Shown here: positions 17,788 to 26,096 of the stretch, one piece after another | How positions within the stretch are numbered: position 1 is the stretch's first letter | How the letters are laid out: each line of letters opens with the position of its first letter | NCBI GenBank assembly: GCA_040218145.1 | Contig: JAVJQK010000115.1 | Location: 23,452 to 87,451 of the forward strand | Length of the DNA: 64,000 nt | Source: Sandaracinaceae bacterium | GTDB taxonomy: Bacteria > Myxococcota_A > Polyangia > Polyangiales > Sandaracinaceae | Reading direction: 5' to 3' | Translations under genes and position numbers: made by a program | The notes under the pieces: model-generated | Databases searched by the model: none | What the model was told of the DNA's origin: nothing | The model's input: only the letters and a program-made list of their open reading frames with translations

Positions 17788-18645
17788 ATGGCCAAGAAGA
17801 ACAAGAAGCGCGACAAGTCGAAGAAGCGAAAGAAGAAGCTCGCGACGCTCGCCGACCGCCACGACCTCTACCAGCGGAGCGTGCAGAACCCCGACTTCGA
17901 GGTCGAGCTGGCCGACAGCTACTTCCGCCGCCGCGTCGGTCGCAAGCCGCTGACGCTGCTCGAGGACTTCTGCGGCACCGCGCTCCTCTGCGCCGAGTGG
18001 GTGAAGTCGGATCCGAACCGCGAGGCGACCGGCGTCGACATCTCGGGCGAGGTGCTCGGCTGGGGCCGCGAGCACAACATCGTGCCGCTCGGTGAGGACG
18101 CCGAGCGCGTGAGCCTGGTCGAGGGCGACGTGCGCACCGTGCACGAGACCAAGTTCGACGTCGTCATGGCGCTCAACTACTCGTACTTCTGCTTCCAGGA
18201 CCGCCCGACCTTGCGCGGCTACTTCGAGAAGGTGCGCGAGAACCTCGGCGAGGACGGCCTCTTCTTCCTCGACCTCTTCGGCGGCTGGGAGTCGGTGCAG
18301 GAGCTCGAGGAGGAGCGGAAGTGCGACGACTTCTGGTACATCTGGCATCAGGCCTCGTACGACGCGATCCAGTCTCATTTCCTCGGGCACATCCACTTCC
18401 GTTTCAAGGACGGGAGCAAGATGAAGAAGGCCTTCACCTACGACTGGCGCCTCTGGAACATCCGCGAGCTGCGTGAGCTGCTCGAGGAGGCCGGCTTCCG
18501 CCACACCGAGGTGCTGTGGGAGGGCGAAGACGAGGACGGCGAGGGCAACGGCGTCTACCGCCCGCGCGAGAAGGTCGGCAACGACCCCGGCTGGAACGCC
18601 TACATCCTCGCGAGCGTGGACACGCCCAAGAGGCTCAGGAAGTAG
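17788..18645 (+). CDS. Class I SAM-dependent methyltransferase
   Basis: 285 aa. A very basic N-terminus (MAKKNKKRDKSKKRKKK) precedes a Rossmann methyltransferase: motif I LEDFCGTALLCAEW, acidic loop GVDISGEV, motif for adenine binding VEGDVRTV and motif IV FDVVMALNYSYF. It continues with a small-molecule or protein methyltransferase-type C-terminus. Substrate is unknown; the Lys-rich tail suggests binding to nucleic acid or ribosomes. The last 11 bp overlap the tail of the convergent isochorismatase-like gene. Confidence 0.88.
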   Translation: MAKKNKKRDKSKKRKKKLATLADRHDLYQRSVQNPDFEVELADSYFRRRVGRKPLTLLEDFCGTALLCAEWVKSDPNREATGVDISGEVLGWGREHNIVPLGEDAERVSLVEGDVRTVHETKFDVVMALNYSYFCFQDRPTLRGYFEKVRENLGEDGLFFLDLFGGWESVQELEEERKCDDFWYIWHQASYDAIQSHFLGHIHFRFKDGSKMKKAFTYDWRLWNIRELRELLEEAGFRHTEVLWEGEDEDGEGNGVYRPREKVGNDPGWNAYILASVDTPKRLRK

Positions 18646-19180
18646 CCGAGAGCGCTTCGGCCTTCACCACGCGCGCGTCGTGGGAGAGGCGCATGAGCGA
18701 GAGCGCGGTCTCGTGTCGCTCGTCGTCGAGCGCCTCGCACGCGTCCTCTACCACGGTGACCTGCATGTCCCGCATGCGCGCGTCGCTCACGGTGGAGAGC
18801 ACGCACATGTCGGTCGTGAGTCCGGCGACGACGAGCTCCTCGCAGCCGAGATCGGCGAGGAGGAGCTCGAGCGGCGTGCAGTAGAAGCCCGAGCGGTGCG
18901 GCTTCAGGACGAAGAGATCGCTCGGCTTCGGGTCGAGCGCGCGCACCATCTCCGCGCCGCGCCCCTCCTCGCACCTCTCGACGAGCTCCTCGAACGAAGA
19001 GCGCCAGCGTCCGAAGTTGTCGTTGACGTAGATCACCGGGCGCTCGGCGCGGCGTGCCTCCGCGGCCAGGCGGCGGGTCGGCTCCACGATCCGCGCCGCG
19101 CGACGTAGCAGCCTCTCGGCCCCCTCGAACTCGAAGGGGTGGATCACGTCGATCAGCAGAAGCGCGCAGCCCGCTCGCAT
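18635..19180 (-). CDS. Isochorismatase-family cysteine hydrolase
   Basis: 181 aa from ATG at 19180. The catalytic triad of this family is visible: Asp11 (LLLIDVIHPF), Lys93 (VLKPHRSGFY) and Cys126 (GLTTDMCVLSTV). The cis-peptide-type GLTTDMCV motif is typical of nicotinamidase or N-carbamoyl hydrolase-like members. It acts in the cytoplasm on an unknown amide or enol-ether substrate. The open frame continues upstream past a strongly non-coding region, so the start before CALLLID is preferred. Confidence 0.9.
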   Translation of the reverse strand: MRAGCALLLIDVIHPFEFEGAERLLRRAARIVEPTRRLAAEARRAERPVIYVNDNFGRWRSSFEELVERCEEGRGAEMVRALDPKPSDLFVLKPHRSGFYCTPLELLLADLGCEELVVAGLTTDMCVLSTVSDARMRDMQVTVVEDACEALDDERHETALSLMRLSHDARVVKAEALSATS

Positions 19181-19221
19181 GCACCCGACGTAGCCCCCGC
19201 GCAGCTCCGAAGAACCGGGGA

Positions 19222-19237
19222 GTTCGAATGTTCGAAT
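19222..19237. promoter_or_regulatory. Paired TTCGAA sites in divergent promoter region
   Basis: GTTCGAATGTTCGAAT contains two TTCGAA palindromes separated by 2 bp, between divergent starts at 19180 (-) and 19350 (+). The pairing and AT content suggest an operator; the regulator is unknown. Confidence 0.35.
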
Positions 19238-19349
19238 AGGATCGTCCCCTGGCTCGCACGTCTGCCACACCCTGTGGCGCCGTGGCCCGAGGGGCGGACT
19301 CGAGCGGCCCTCGGGGAGGGTGGGCCCGGCGGTTGCAGTCTCCGGGGGC

Positions 19350-19940
19350 GTGACAGACACACTCTTCGAACGGGCCGCGCGCTGGTACGTGCGGCGCAAG
19401 GTGGATGGCGAGCGAGGCGCGAAGGAGCGCGTCGAGAGCGTGGCCGGACCGTGGCGTGACGCCGAGAGGGTCGCGGACCTGCTCGTGCAGAAGGAGGCGA
19501 AGAAGGCGGCGATCCGCGGCTTCGTCACCGGCCTCGCGGGCAGCCCTTGGACCGCGATCCCGCTCGCCCTCGCCAACCTCGACGGCGCGACCGGACAGCA
19601 GGCCAAGCTCGCGGCGACGCTCGGCTTCCTGAAGGACCCGCGCTACTTCGACCAGCCCGACTGGGAGCTCGAGGTGCTCAAGGCGGTGACGGGCGTGGAC
19701 GTGTCGGGGCTGGACGGCAAGGACCTCGCGAAGGTGATCGCCAAGCGCTTCGCCATCGGACGCGCGAAGAAGACCGGCGTCCGGCTCGCGGCGAACCTCG
19801 TGCCCGTCCTCGGCGGCGTGGCCGGCGCGACCCTCGAGTACGTCAGCCTCAAGCGCACCGCGGAGCGGCTGCGGAGCCAGCCCACCGGGCCTTCGCTCGT
19901 GGCGCTCCAGCACGCGGCGCGGGACGTCGTCGCCGCCTGA
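19350..19940 (+). CDS. Unknown protein with hydrophobic helices
   Basis: 196 aa from GTG at 19350, just after a GGGGG run; an upstream GTG at 19320 is less likely. A charged N-terminal helix (ERAARWYVRRKVDGERGAKE) precedes amphipathic and hydrophobic segments (FVTGLAGSPWTAIPLALANL and VRLAANLVPVLGGVAGATLEYV) like those of EcsC-type or peripheral membrane proteins. It has no recognisable catalytic residues and ends at a strong terminator. Confidence 0.65.
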   Translation: MTDTLFERAARWYVRRKVDGERGAKERVESVAGPWRDAERVADLLVQKEAKKAAIRGFVTGLAGSPWTAIPLALANLDGATGQQAKLAATLGFLKDPRYFDQPDWELEVLKAVTGVDVSGLDGKDLAKVIAKRFAIGRAKKTGVRLAANLVPVLGGVAGATLEYVSLKRTAERLRSQPTGPSLVALQHAARDVVAA

Positions 19941-19965
19941 CGCGCATACGGCGATCAAAAAATAG

Positions 19966-19993
19966 AACCCCGCCGGTGGCGGCCGGCGGGGTT
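19966..19993. terminator. Bidirectional intrinsic terminator
   Basis: A perfect 11-bp stem AACCCCGCCGG / CCGGCGGGGTT with a 6-nt loop. It is followed on the plus strand by CCCAGTTTT and flanked on the left by CAAAAAATAG, which becomes a T run on the minus strand. It separates the convergent genes ending at 19940 and 20038. Confidence 0.85.
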
Positions 19994-20037
19994 CCCAGTT
20001 TTAAGTCAAGCGTTTGTGGTCGGAGATCGGATTGTGC

Positions 20038-21660
20038 TCAAAGCGACTGTCCGGTCAGCGAGAACTCGCTGGCGGAGTAGCCGCGCACCATGACGTGCAA
20101 GGGCGCGTCCGAGGCGAGCGTGACCTCACAGGTCTCGTTCGAATCGGAGCGGTAGGGCCGGCAGTCGTAAGCGCGCGTTGTGGGCGCGCCGCCGATGCGC
20201 ACGTAGAGATCGGCGTCTCCACTGCCGGAAAGATCGATGTTGTAGGTCCCAGCGGGCAACACGGGGGTCTCGTAGCGAACTTCCTCGCCGCGGTCCAGGG
20301 AACCGGCCTCGCTGAGTCCTTCCCAGCCGGGCGTCGGGTCGCCGCCGCCGCCGGGGGTGCCGCCGGGGGTGTAGGTGTTGTCCTGCTCGCCGCTGACGAT
20401 CACGACCTGCGAGCTGTCGACGTCGGCGAAGATCTGCTCGTACGTCTTCGGCTCGTCGTAGCTGAGGAGGCCGTTCACGAGGGCCATGGTAGCGCGGGGC
20501 ATGGAGCGGAAGTAGCTGGGCAACGCGTTCATCACGATGTCGAGGTACTTCGTCCCCGACTCGTCATCCGGGTTCACCTCGGCGTGCGAGTCCCAGAGCG
20601 CGCTGTCGACGTAGGCGTAGGTGTCGCAGCCGTTCATGAACACGATGGCGTACTGGCCCTGGACCCAGCGGCCCTTCTGGGCGAGCGCGCGAATGTTCGC
20701 GCCGAGGCCGGCGTGGCCGTTGTAGATGATGAGGTCCGCGCGGGAGCTGAGCTCGGCGTAGCGCGCGTCGAAGTCGCGGCCCGCGGTGCGCACGTTGTCG
20801 ACCAGGATGGCGACCACCTCGACCGTGCGTCCGTCGGCGAGCGTCGCGGAGAAGGTGACCTCCGGGACCTCGACGCCGGGGTCGCTCGGCACGTCGGCCG
20901 GGATCGTGGACAGCTCGTGGGCCGAGAGGGTGCGACGGATCTCCTGCAGGAAGCGGTCGTAGGCGGCGATGCCCGCGTCGCGGTTCGTCGTCGCGCCGTC
21001 CTCGTACTTGCCGAACACGGCGACCACGCGGAGCGCGTCGTCCTCCCAGACCCGGTCGTACTCCGGGAAGCGCCCGGTGGTGTTGATCTCGCTCAGGGTC
21101 ACGTCGGCGACGGTCGGCGCGACGTCCTCTTCCGCGAGCTCGCAGCTGCTGCGATCGGGCCGGTAGTAGTACCACATGGACCCGCTCGTCACGTCGTGCG
21201 CGCCCCAGTCCACGCAGTCGTGTCCGTAGCGCTCGGCGAAGCGGGTCAGCCCGGCGTGGCTCACGTCGCGGGGGAGCTGGAAGGTGAACTCCGCGGGCAC
21301 CTGATTGCGACGGCCCCACGCAACCGGGATGGTCGCCGTGTACTGGACCCGCGTCATCTCGCCGTCGCTGGTCGTCTCGACGTCGCGGAGCGCGATGCGA
21401 TCGAGCCGGCTCACGCCTCGGACCCCGTTGAGCTGCCCGATGGTGTAGAGCAGCTGATCCTCGATCTGGCTCTCCATGTTCCACGCGCGGTCGGTGACCA
21501 GCTCGCCGTCGAAGGTGAAATCCAGGAACACCGCCTCGGCGCTCGAGTCGGCCTTGCCCGGGTCCACCTTGGTGAAGGGCAGGTCCTCGGCGGCGGGCAT
21601 CGCCTGCGGCGCGCAGCCGGCCAGCGCGAGGAGGAGGGAGGCGGTGACGAGGCGGCGCAT
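20038..21660 (-). CDS. Lipoprotein with possible clan-CD protease core and C-terminal PPC domain
   Basis: 540 aa from ATG at 21660, with AAGGGGA upstream. Lipobox LAGC (Cys16). The centre has two buried strands each followed by a candidate catalytic residue: DLIIYNGHAGLG (His316) and YAIVFMNGCDTY (Cys345). This is the order and type of the His-Gly / Cys dyad of clan CD proteases (gingipain, caspase, CHAT), with a 29-residue spacing near that of gingipains. The C-terminal about 85 residues (YETPVLPAGTYNIDLSGSGD to LHVMVRGYSASEFSLT) form a PPC-type beta-sandwich common in secreted proteases. Protease activity is inference. Confidence 0.7.
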   Translation of the reverse strand: MRRLVTASLLLALAGCAPQAMPAAEDLPFTKVDPGKADSSAEAVFLDFTFDGELVTDRAWNMESQIEDQLLYTIGQLNGVRGVSRLDRIALRDVETTSDGEMTRVQYTATIPVAWGRRNQVPAEFTFQLPRDVSHAGLTRFAERYGHDCVDWGAHDVTSGSMWYYYRPDRSSCELAEEDVAPTVADVTLSEINTTGRFPEYDRVWEDDALRVVAVFGKYEDGATTNRDAGIAAYDRFLQEIRRTLSAHELSTIPADVPSDPGVEVPEVTFSATLADGRTVEVVAILVDNVRTAGRDFDARYAELSSRADLIIYNGHAGLGANIRALAQKGRWVQGQYAIVFMNGCDTYAYVDSALWDSHAEVNPDDESGTKYLDIVMNALPSYFRSMPRATMALVNGLLSYDEPKTYEQIFADVDSSQVVIVSGEQDNTYTPGGTPGGGGDPTPGWEGLSEAGSLDRGEEVRYETPVLPAGTYNIDLSGSGDADLYVRIGGAPTTRAYDCRPYRSDSNETCEVTLASDAPLHVMVRGYSASEFSLTGQSL

Positions 21661-21792
21661 GCTGTCCCCTTCAGCAGCGGCCGTGCCAGGAGCGCCTGCA
21701 CGCCGATCGGCCGGGGTGGCGCCCCCGATCGACCACCCGAGGCGCCGGTGGAGCGCCCGCGCTGGCCAGCCGGCTGGCCACCGTGATTGCCG

Positions 21793-21798
21793 TATACT
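21793..21798 (+). promoter_or_regulatory. -10-like TATACT before TPR/PEGA-like gene
   Basis: TATACT ends 8 nt before ATG at 21807, supporting that start over the GTG at 21783, which would lie upstream of the promoter. Confidence 0.5.
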
Positions 21799-21806
21799 CG
21801 CGCGCC

Positions 21807-22541
21807 ATGCTCCGCAGCAGCGCCATCGCAGGACTGATCCTGGCGTGCACGTCGGTGGCCTCGGCGCAGCTGCCCGAGCCGCCCACCTCGCCGAGCGAGA
21901 CCGAAGTCTCGGCCGGCCGCGCTGCGTTCCTCGAGGGCATCGGCCACGCGCGCGCCGAGCGCTGGGAGCCCGCGCGGGAGGCCTTCGAGCGCTCCTACGC
22001 CCTCAGCGGCTCGCCCGTCGCCCTCTTCAACCTCGCGAGCACGGACGCCACCCTGGGTCGCCACCAGCTCGCGCTCGCCGCCTTCGACCGCCTCCTGGCG
22101 CTGCCCGACCTCGACGCGGAGACCCGCGAGCGCGCCTCCGCCCTCCGCGCGACCTCCGCGGCCCGCGTCGGCGTCATCACCATTCGCGGCATCCCGGACG
22201 GCGACGCTCGTGTCACCGCGGACGGCCGGCTGCGTGAAGTGACGCCCCGGCGCCCGGTCGAGCTCGTCATCGACCCGGGGCCGCACGTCCTGGCCATCGG
22301 CATGCCGGGCGCCGAGCCCTGGACCTGGACCGGTGACGTCGCGCCGGGCGCCATCCTGGACCTCGAGGCGAGCCTCGTCTTGCCCGAGGCGCCGCCCGAG
22401 CGCGTCGAGGGCGCCGACCCGCTCCCCTGGATCCTCGTCGGCGCGGCGGCCGCGCTCGTCGTCGGCGCCGTCGTCACCGGCGTCGTCGCCGACCAGTCCG
22501 CGCAGCTGCAGCCCCGCACGGAGCTCGTGCTCGACCTATGA
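21807..22541 (+). CDS. Secreted TPR/PEGA-like protein with C-terminal membrane helix
   Basis: 244 aa. The signal peptide AIAGLILACTSVASAQ is followed by TPR-like helices (GRAAFLEGIGHARAERWEPAREAFERSYAL, residues about 35-105). Next come PEGA-like beta-strands (VITIRGIPDGDARVTADG, PHVLAIGMPGAEPW) and a hydrophobic helix (WILVGAAAALVVGAVVTGVVA). This TPR-PEGA-TM order is typical of myxobacterial envelope proteins often encoded near Ser/Thr kinases, and a kinase gene does lie close by. It is coupled to the next gene by a 4-bp overlap. Confidence 0.8.
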   Translation: MLRSSAIAGLILACTSVASAQLPEPPTSPSETEVSAGRAAFLEGIGHARAERWEPAREAFERSYALSGSPVALFNLASTDATLGRHQLALAAFDRLLALPDLDAETRERASALRATSAARVGVITIRGIPDGDARVTADGRLREVTPRRPVELVIDPGPHVLAIGMPGAEPWTWTGDVAPGAILDLEASLVLPEAPPERVEGADPLPWILVGAAAALVVGAVVTGVVADQSAQLQPRTELVLDL

Positions 22542-23083
22542 GACGCTGCGTCCTGTGCATCGCGTTGCTGGTGAGCGGCTGCGCTCGGAACGCCATCTTC
22601 GAGCTCGAGCTCTCGCTCCCGGCCCAGCCCGCGGGCGCGCCGATCTACGCCGTCGTCCAGGCGCGCGTCGACGGCGGCTTCGAGGCCTCGTGGGACGACG
22701 TCGCCACCAGCCCCGGCCTGCCCTTGTGTCCCCGCCCCTCCGAGGGCACCTGCGAAGACCGCGTCCTCGACCCCGCGTGCGCCTCGATCGTGAGCATCGT
22801 GGCGGACGAGAGCGAGCTCGAGCGTCCCCTCTACGTGCGCGTGCGTTTCTGCGAAGACCCCGCGTGCGCGGCGCCGTCGGACGCCAGCGCCCCCGAGCAC
22901 CGCGTCGAAGTCGAGCGCGCCTTCTACCGCGGCCGCTACACCCAGGCGCGCGTCTGCCTCGACGAGATCCCGCCCGAGCCTGCCCTCGACCTCATCGAGC
23001 GATGCGACGTCCGTTGCCGAGAGGGCTCCGCCACCAGCCACTGCCGCCTCGACGGCACCCACTTCTGCGAACCCCCAAACTAG
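22538..23083 (+). CDS. Lipoprotein of unknown function
   Basis: 181 aa from ATG at 22538, overlapping the TPR/PEGA-like stop (ATGA). MRRCVLCIALLVSGC is a lipoprotein signal with lipobox VSGC. The mature part is beta-rich (IYAVVQARVDGGFEASWDD, LYVRVRFCEDPAC) with about twelve cysteines, mostly in the second half. The operon with the TPR/PEGA-like protein suggests both sit in the periplasm or outer membrane. No known family is recognised. Confidence 0.75.
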   Translation: MRRCVLCIALLVSGCARNAIFELELSLPAQPAGAPIYAVVQARVDGGFEASWDDVATSPGLPLCPRPSEGTCEDRVLDPACASIVSIVADESELERPLYVRVRFCEDPACAAPSDASAPEHRVEVERAFYRGRYTQARVCLDEIPPEPALDLIERCDVRCREGSATSHCRLDGTHFCEPPN

Positions 23084-23099
23084 GATAAGGGGACACTCC

Positions 23100-23208
23100 G
23101 GGACCCAGGGACGGTGTTTACTTGTGACCGGAAACTTTGCGTACCCACATCCGGTTAGCACCGTTCGGTACGTATCAAGTCAACAAGTAAACACCGTCCC
23201 TGAGTCCC
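23100..23208. repeat. REP-like inverted repeat (29-30 bp arms)
   Basis: The left arm at 23100-23128 (core AGGGACGGTGTTTACTTGT) and the right arm at 23179-23208 are reverse complements with one mismatch and one indel, separated by 50 nt. The arms end in TTGAC-type octamers like those at 57052 and 63795. Such palindromes between convergent genes resemble REP elements mobilised by RAYT transposases; none is encoded in the window. Confidence 0.75.
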
Positions 23209-23226
23209 CATGCGGGGACGCGGCGG

Positions 23227-24996
23227 TCAAGGCGCGTGGCGGTCGAAGGCGTCGACGTCCATCAGGTCGGGGCCGCTCGGCTCGGGCTCGCGCTGCGGGG
23301 CGCGCCTCGTCGCGCCGCGTCGGCGTGGACGCCGCGGCGCCGCTCGGGGCTCCGGCTGCGGGTCTCGCTCGGGTGGGCTGACCGCCTCCGGCGCGGGCGG
23401 CGGCTCGGGGTCGACAGGTTCGACCGGCTGAGCCGGTGTCGGCGTCACGCTCTGTCCAACCGGCGGCTCTCCTCCGCTCCGCGGCTCCAGAGGAAGCGGC
23501 ACCCGCTCCGGCTCGTCCGGCCAGAACACCCACACGCCCAGCGCCCCGCCCACGAGCGCGACGCCCGCCAGCACGCCGATGATCATCCACGTCCAGCCGC
23601 TGCTTCGCCGCACCTCGATCGGCGCGGGCGCAGGCGGCGCAGGCGCGGCCTTCTCGTACGCGCGGGTCGGCACCCCCGGCGGCGGCAGCGCGCGGACCCG
23701 CTCGTCCACGGTGTCCGGCTCGCGCCGCTTCAGCTCTCGCGCCGGCGGCGGCGCCCGCGGCGGCTTCTTCGGCTTCAGGTCCCGCGTCGGCGGCCCGTCC
23801 TGCAGCTCGCGCATCATGAGCACGTCGGTCGGGATCGCCCGGCTCTCGAGCAACACGCCCGCCTGCGTGTCGTCCTCCTCGGGCGGCAGCGTGACGGTCG
23901 GGATCTTGGGCAGCACCTCGTCGATGCGCTCCGTCCCCGGCCGCCGCACCTCCGAGACACCCGACGCCGAGAGCCCCGACACGCGCGTCACGCCAGGGCG
24001 CACCGCCTCGATCGCCTCCGCGTCCGCCCCCTCCGTCCCCAGCCGGATCAGGCGCTGCAGCCGCTCGAGCTCCTCACCGCCGACCTCCTTGACCCACGCG
24101 CCGATCGACTTGCGATCGGGCAGCCTCCCGAATTGCTCCCGCCCGACGCGGCGCAGGTCCTCGGCCAGCTCCGCCGCGCTCTGATAGCGATGGTCGCGGT
24201 GCCGGTCGAGCGCCTTCAGCACCACGTCCTGCACCGCCTGCGGCACGCCCTCGGGCGGCGGCACCACCTTGTTGCGCACGTTCCGGATGCACTGCGTCGG
24301 GTCCCCGCGCTCGGCGAAGAGCCGCTCCCCCACGAGCTCCTCCCACAGCACGACGCCGAGCGAGAACACGTCCGAGCGCCGGTCGAGTGGCAGCAGTCGC
24401 GTCTGCTCTGGAGACATGTACGCGAACTTGCCCTTCAGCTCCTTGACGTTGGTCTCCGCGCGCGGCCGGTGCACCGCGCGGGCGATCCCGAAGTCGGTCA
24501 CCCGCGCCCGCCCGTCGAGCCCGACGAGGATGTTGTGCGGCGACACGTCGCGGTGAATGAGCCCGAGCGGATCTCCGGCCGGCGTCGTCGCCTCGTGCGC
24601 GTCGTCGAGCCCCTGCGCCGCCTGCGCCATCAGCTCCAGCGCGATCGGCGCGGGCACCGGCCCCCCGATCAGGTCCTCGAGCTGCGCGAGCGAGACCCCG
24701 ACGACCAGCTCCATCACGATGTAGAGCGCGCCGTCCTCGCTCCGCCCGAGATCCAGCGTCTGCACCACGTACGGCGACGCGATGTGAGCCGCGAGCCGCG
24801 CCTCGTTGAGGAACATGTCCACGAAGCCCGCGTCCGAGGCCATGTGCGGGTGCATGCGCTTGATCGCGACGAGCTTCTGGAACCCCGCCTCCCCACGGAT
24901 GCGCGCCGCATACACCTCCGCCATGCCGCCGGAGGCGATGCGGAAGAGCGGCTCGTAGCGCCCGAACGTCAGGACTTCACGGAGGGAGACCGCCAT
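23227..24996 (-). CDS. Eukaryotic-type Ser/Thr protein kinase, membrane-anchored
   Basis: 589 aa. All kinase motifs are present: glycine loop IASGGMAEVYAA, Lys46 (VAIKRM), Glu65, HRDVSPHN (Asp150, Asn155), DFGIA (Asp168) and SPEQ, so it should be active. A Pro-rich, charged linker (about 320-465) leads to one membrane helix (468-492) and a Pro/Arg-rich tail. The kinase is cytoplasmic and the tail periplasmic, as in PknB-like receptors but without PASTA domains. It is preceded by GGGAGA. The convergent TPR/PEGA-like and lipoprotein pair may be functionally linked (weak inference). Confidence 0.93.
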   Translation of the reverse strand: MAVSLREVLTFGRYEPLFRIASGGMAEVYAARIRGEAGFQKLVAIKRMHPHMASDAGFVDMFLNEARLAAHIASPYVVQTLDLGRSEDGALYIVMELVVGVSLAQLEDLIGGPVPAPIALELMAQAAQGLDDAHEATTPAGDPLGLIHRDVSPHNILVGLDGRARVTDFGIARAVHRPRAETNVKELKGKFAYMSPEQTRLLPLDRRSDVFSLGVVLWEELVGERLFAERGDPTQCIRNVRNKVVPPPEGVPQAVQDVVLKALDRHRDHRYQSAAELAEDLRRVGREQFGRLPDRKSIGAWVKEVGGEELERLQRLIRLGTEGADAEAIEAVRPGVTRVSGLSASGVSEVRRPGTERIDEVLPKIPTVTLPPEEDDTQAGVLLESRAIPTDVLMMRELQDGPPTRDLKPKKPPRAPPPARELKRREPDTVDERVRALPPPGVPTRAYEKAAPAPPAPAPIEVRRSSGWTWMIIGVLAGVALVGGALGVWVFWPDEPERVPLPLEPRSGGEPPVGQSVTPTPAQPVEPVDPEPPPAPEAVSPPERDPQPEPRAAPRRPRRRGATRRAPQREPEPSGPDLMDVDAFDRHAP

Positions 24997-25053
24997 CGAT
25001 CTCCCGGACCATAACGCGTTGCGGCGCGCCGGGTGGCTCCTACCCCACTGAGC

Positions 25054-26019
25054 ATGTCCCAGCGCGACGAAGAAAGCGGCGGCGCGCTCGTCCGCTTCCA
25101 GCTCGCGGCCGGCATGATCGTGTTCGGCTCGGCCACACCGGTCTCGAAGATCGTCACGGGCGCCATGCCGCCCTTCATCGGCTCGCTCCTGCGTGTCGCC
25201 ATCGGCGCGCTCGTGCTCCTGCCGTTCGTCTGGCCGCGGCGCGATCAGCTGCGCGGCATCCCCCGAAAGGACTGGATCCGCCTCGGCTTCATCGCGCTCT
25301 TCGGCATGCTCGGCTTCTCCGCCCTCATGTTGATGGGCATGGCGCTGATCACCGGGGTCGCGGGCGCCATCGTCATGGCCACCACCCCCGCCGTGACCGC
25401 CGCCGCCGCGATGCTCTTGATGGGGGAGGACGCCACCTGGCGAAAGCTCACCGCCATCGCGCTCGCCGTCGCGGGCGTCGTCCTCCTCCAGGTCGGCGGG
25501 ATCGGCGGCGGCGAGGGAGGCGGCGGCGGCATGGGCCCGGTGATGGAGTGGCTCGCGGGGTTCGGCTCGGCGACGCTGATCGGCTCCGCCATGGTCTTCG
25601 GCGCGGTGTGCTGCGAGGCGACCTACACCCTGCTCGGCCGCAAGGTCTCACAGGACGTGGACACGGTCAGCGTCGCCTTCCTCGCCGCCGCGCTCTCCAT
25701 CCCTCTGTTCATCCCCCTCGCCGCGTTCGAGTGGTCGGCGTTCACGCCCTCCGAGGTGAGCCTCACCGAGTGGTCCGCGCTCGTCTGGTACGGCGCCGGC
25801 ACCCTCGCCCTCGGCACCTGGCTCTGGTACTCCGGCGTCGCCGAGACGCAGGGCTCCGTGGCCGCCGCGTTCATGGGCCTGATGCCCGTCTCCGCGCTCG
25901 TGCTCTCCTACGTCCTGCTCGGCGAGCCCTTCGCCTGGATGCACCTCCTCGGCTTCGGCGTCGTCTTCGCTGGCGTGCTCCTCATGTCGTGGGAGCACGC
26001 GCGCATGTCCGACGACTGA
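25054..26019 (+). CDS. EamA-type drug/metabolite transporter
   Basis: 321 aa from ATG at 25054; a GTG at 25033 is possible. Ten hydrophobic helices are arranged as two EamA repeats (FGSATPVSKIVTGAMPPFIGSLLRVAIGA in the first half; ACYTLLG-like and GAGTLALGTWLWYSGVAE in the second). The Gly-rich stretch GGIGGGEGGGGGMG lies in the central loop. This inner-membrane exporter family carries metabolites or amino acids; the substrate cannot be told from sequence. Confidence 0.9.
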   Translation: MSQRDEESGGALVRFQLAAGMIVFGSATPVSKIVTGAMPPFIGSLLRVAIGALVLLPFVWPRRDQLRGIPRKDWIRLGFIALFGMLGFSALMLMGMALITGVAGAIVMATTPAVTAAAAMLLMGEDATWRKLTAIALAVAGVVLLQVGGIGGGEGGGGGMGPVMEWLAGFGSATLIGSAMVFGAVCCEATYTLLGRKVSQDVDTVSVAFLAAALSIPLFIPLAAFEWSAFTPSEVSLTEWSALVWYGAGTLALGTWLWYSGVAETQGSVAAAFMGLMPVSALVLSYVLLGEPFAWMHLLGFGVVFAGVLLMSWEHARMSDD

Positions 26020-26096
26020 CCGCACTTCCCGCCATCGTCACCGCACTTGGCGCCAGCGCGTTGGGGCGGGTGCGCCGAGCCCGTACCCCATGCGCC

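Noticed and set aside
19222..19237. GTTCGAAT resembling the T-loop of a tRNA
   Set aside because: No acceptor stem, anticodon arm or CCA-like end surrounds it; it reads better as an operator.
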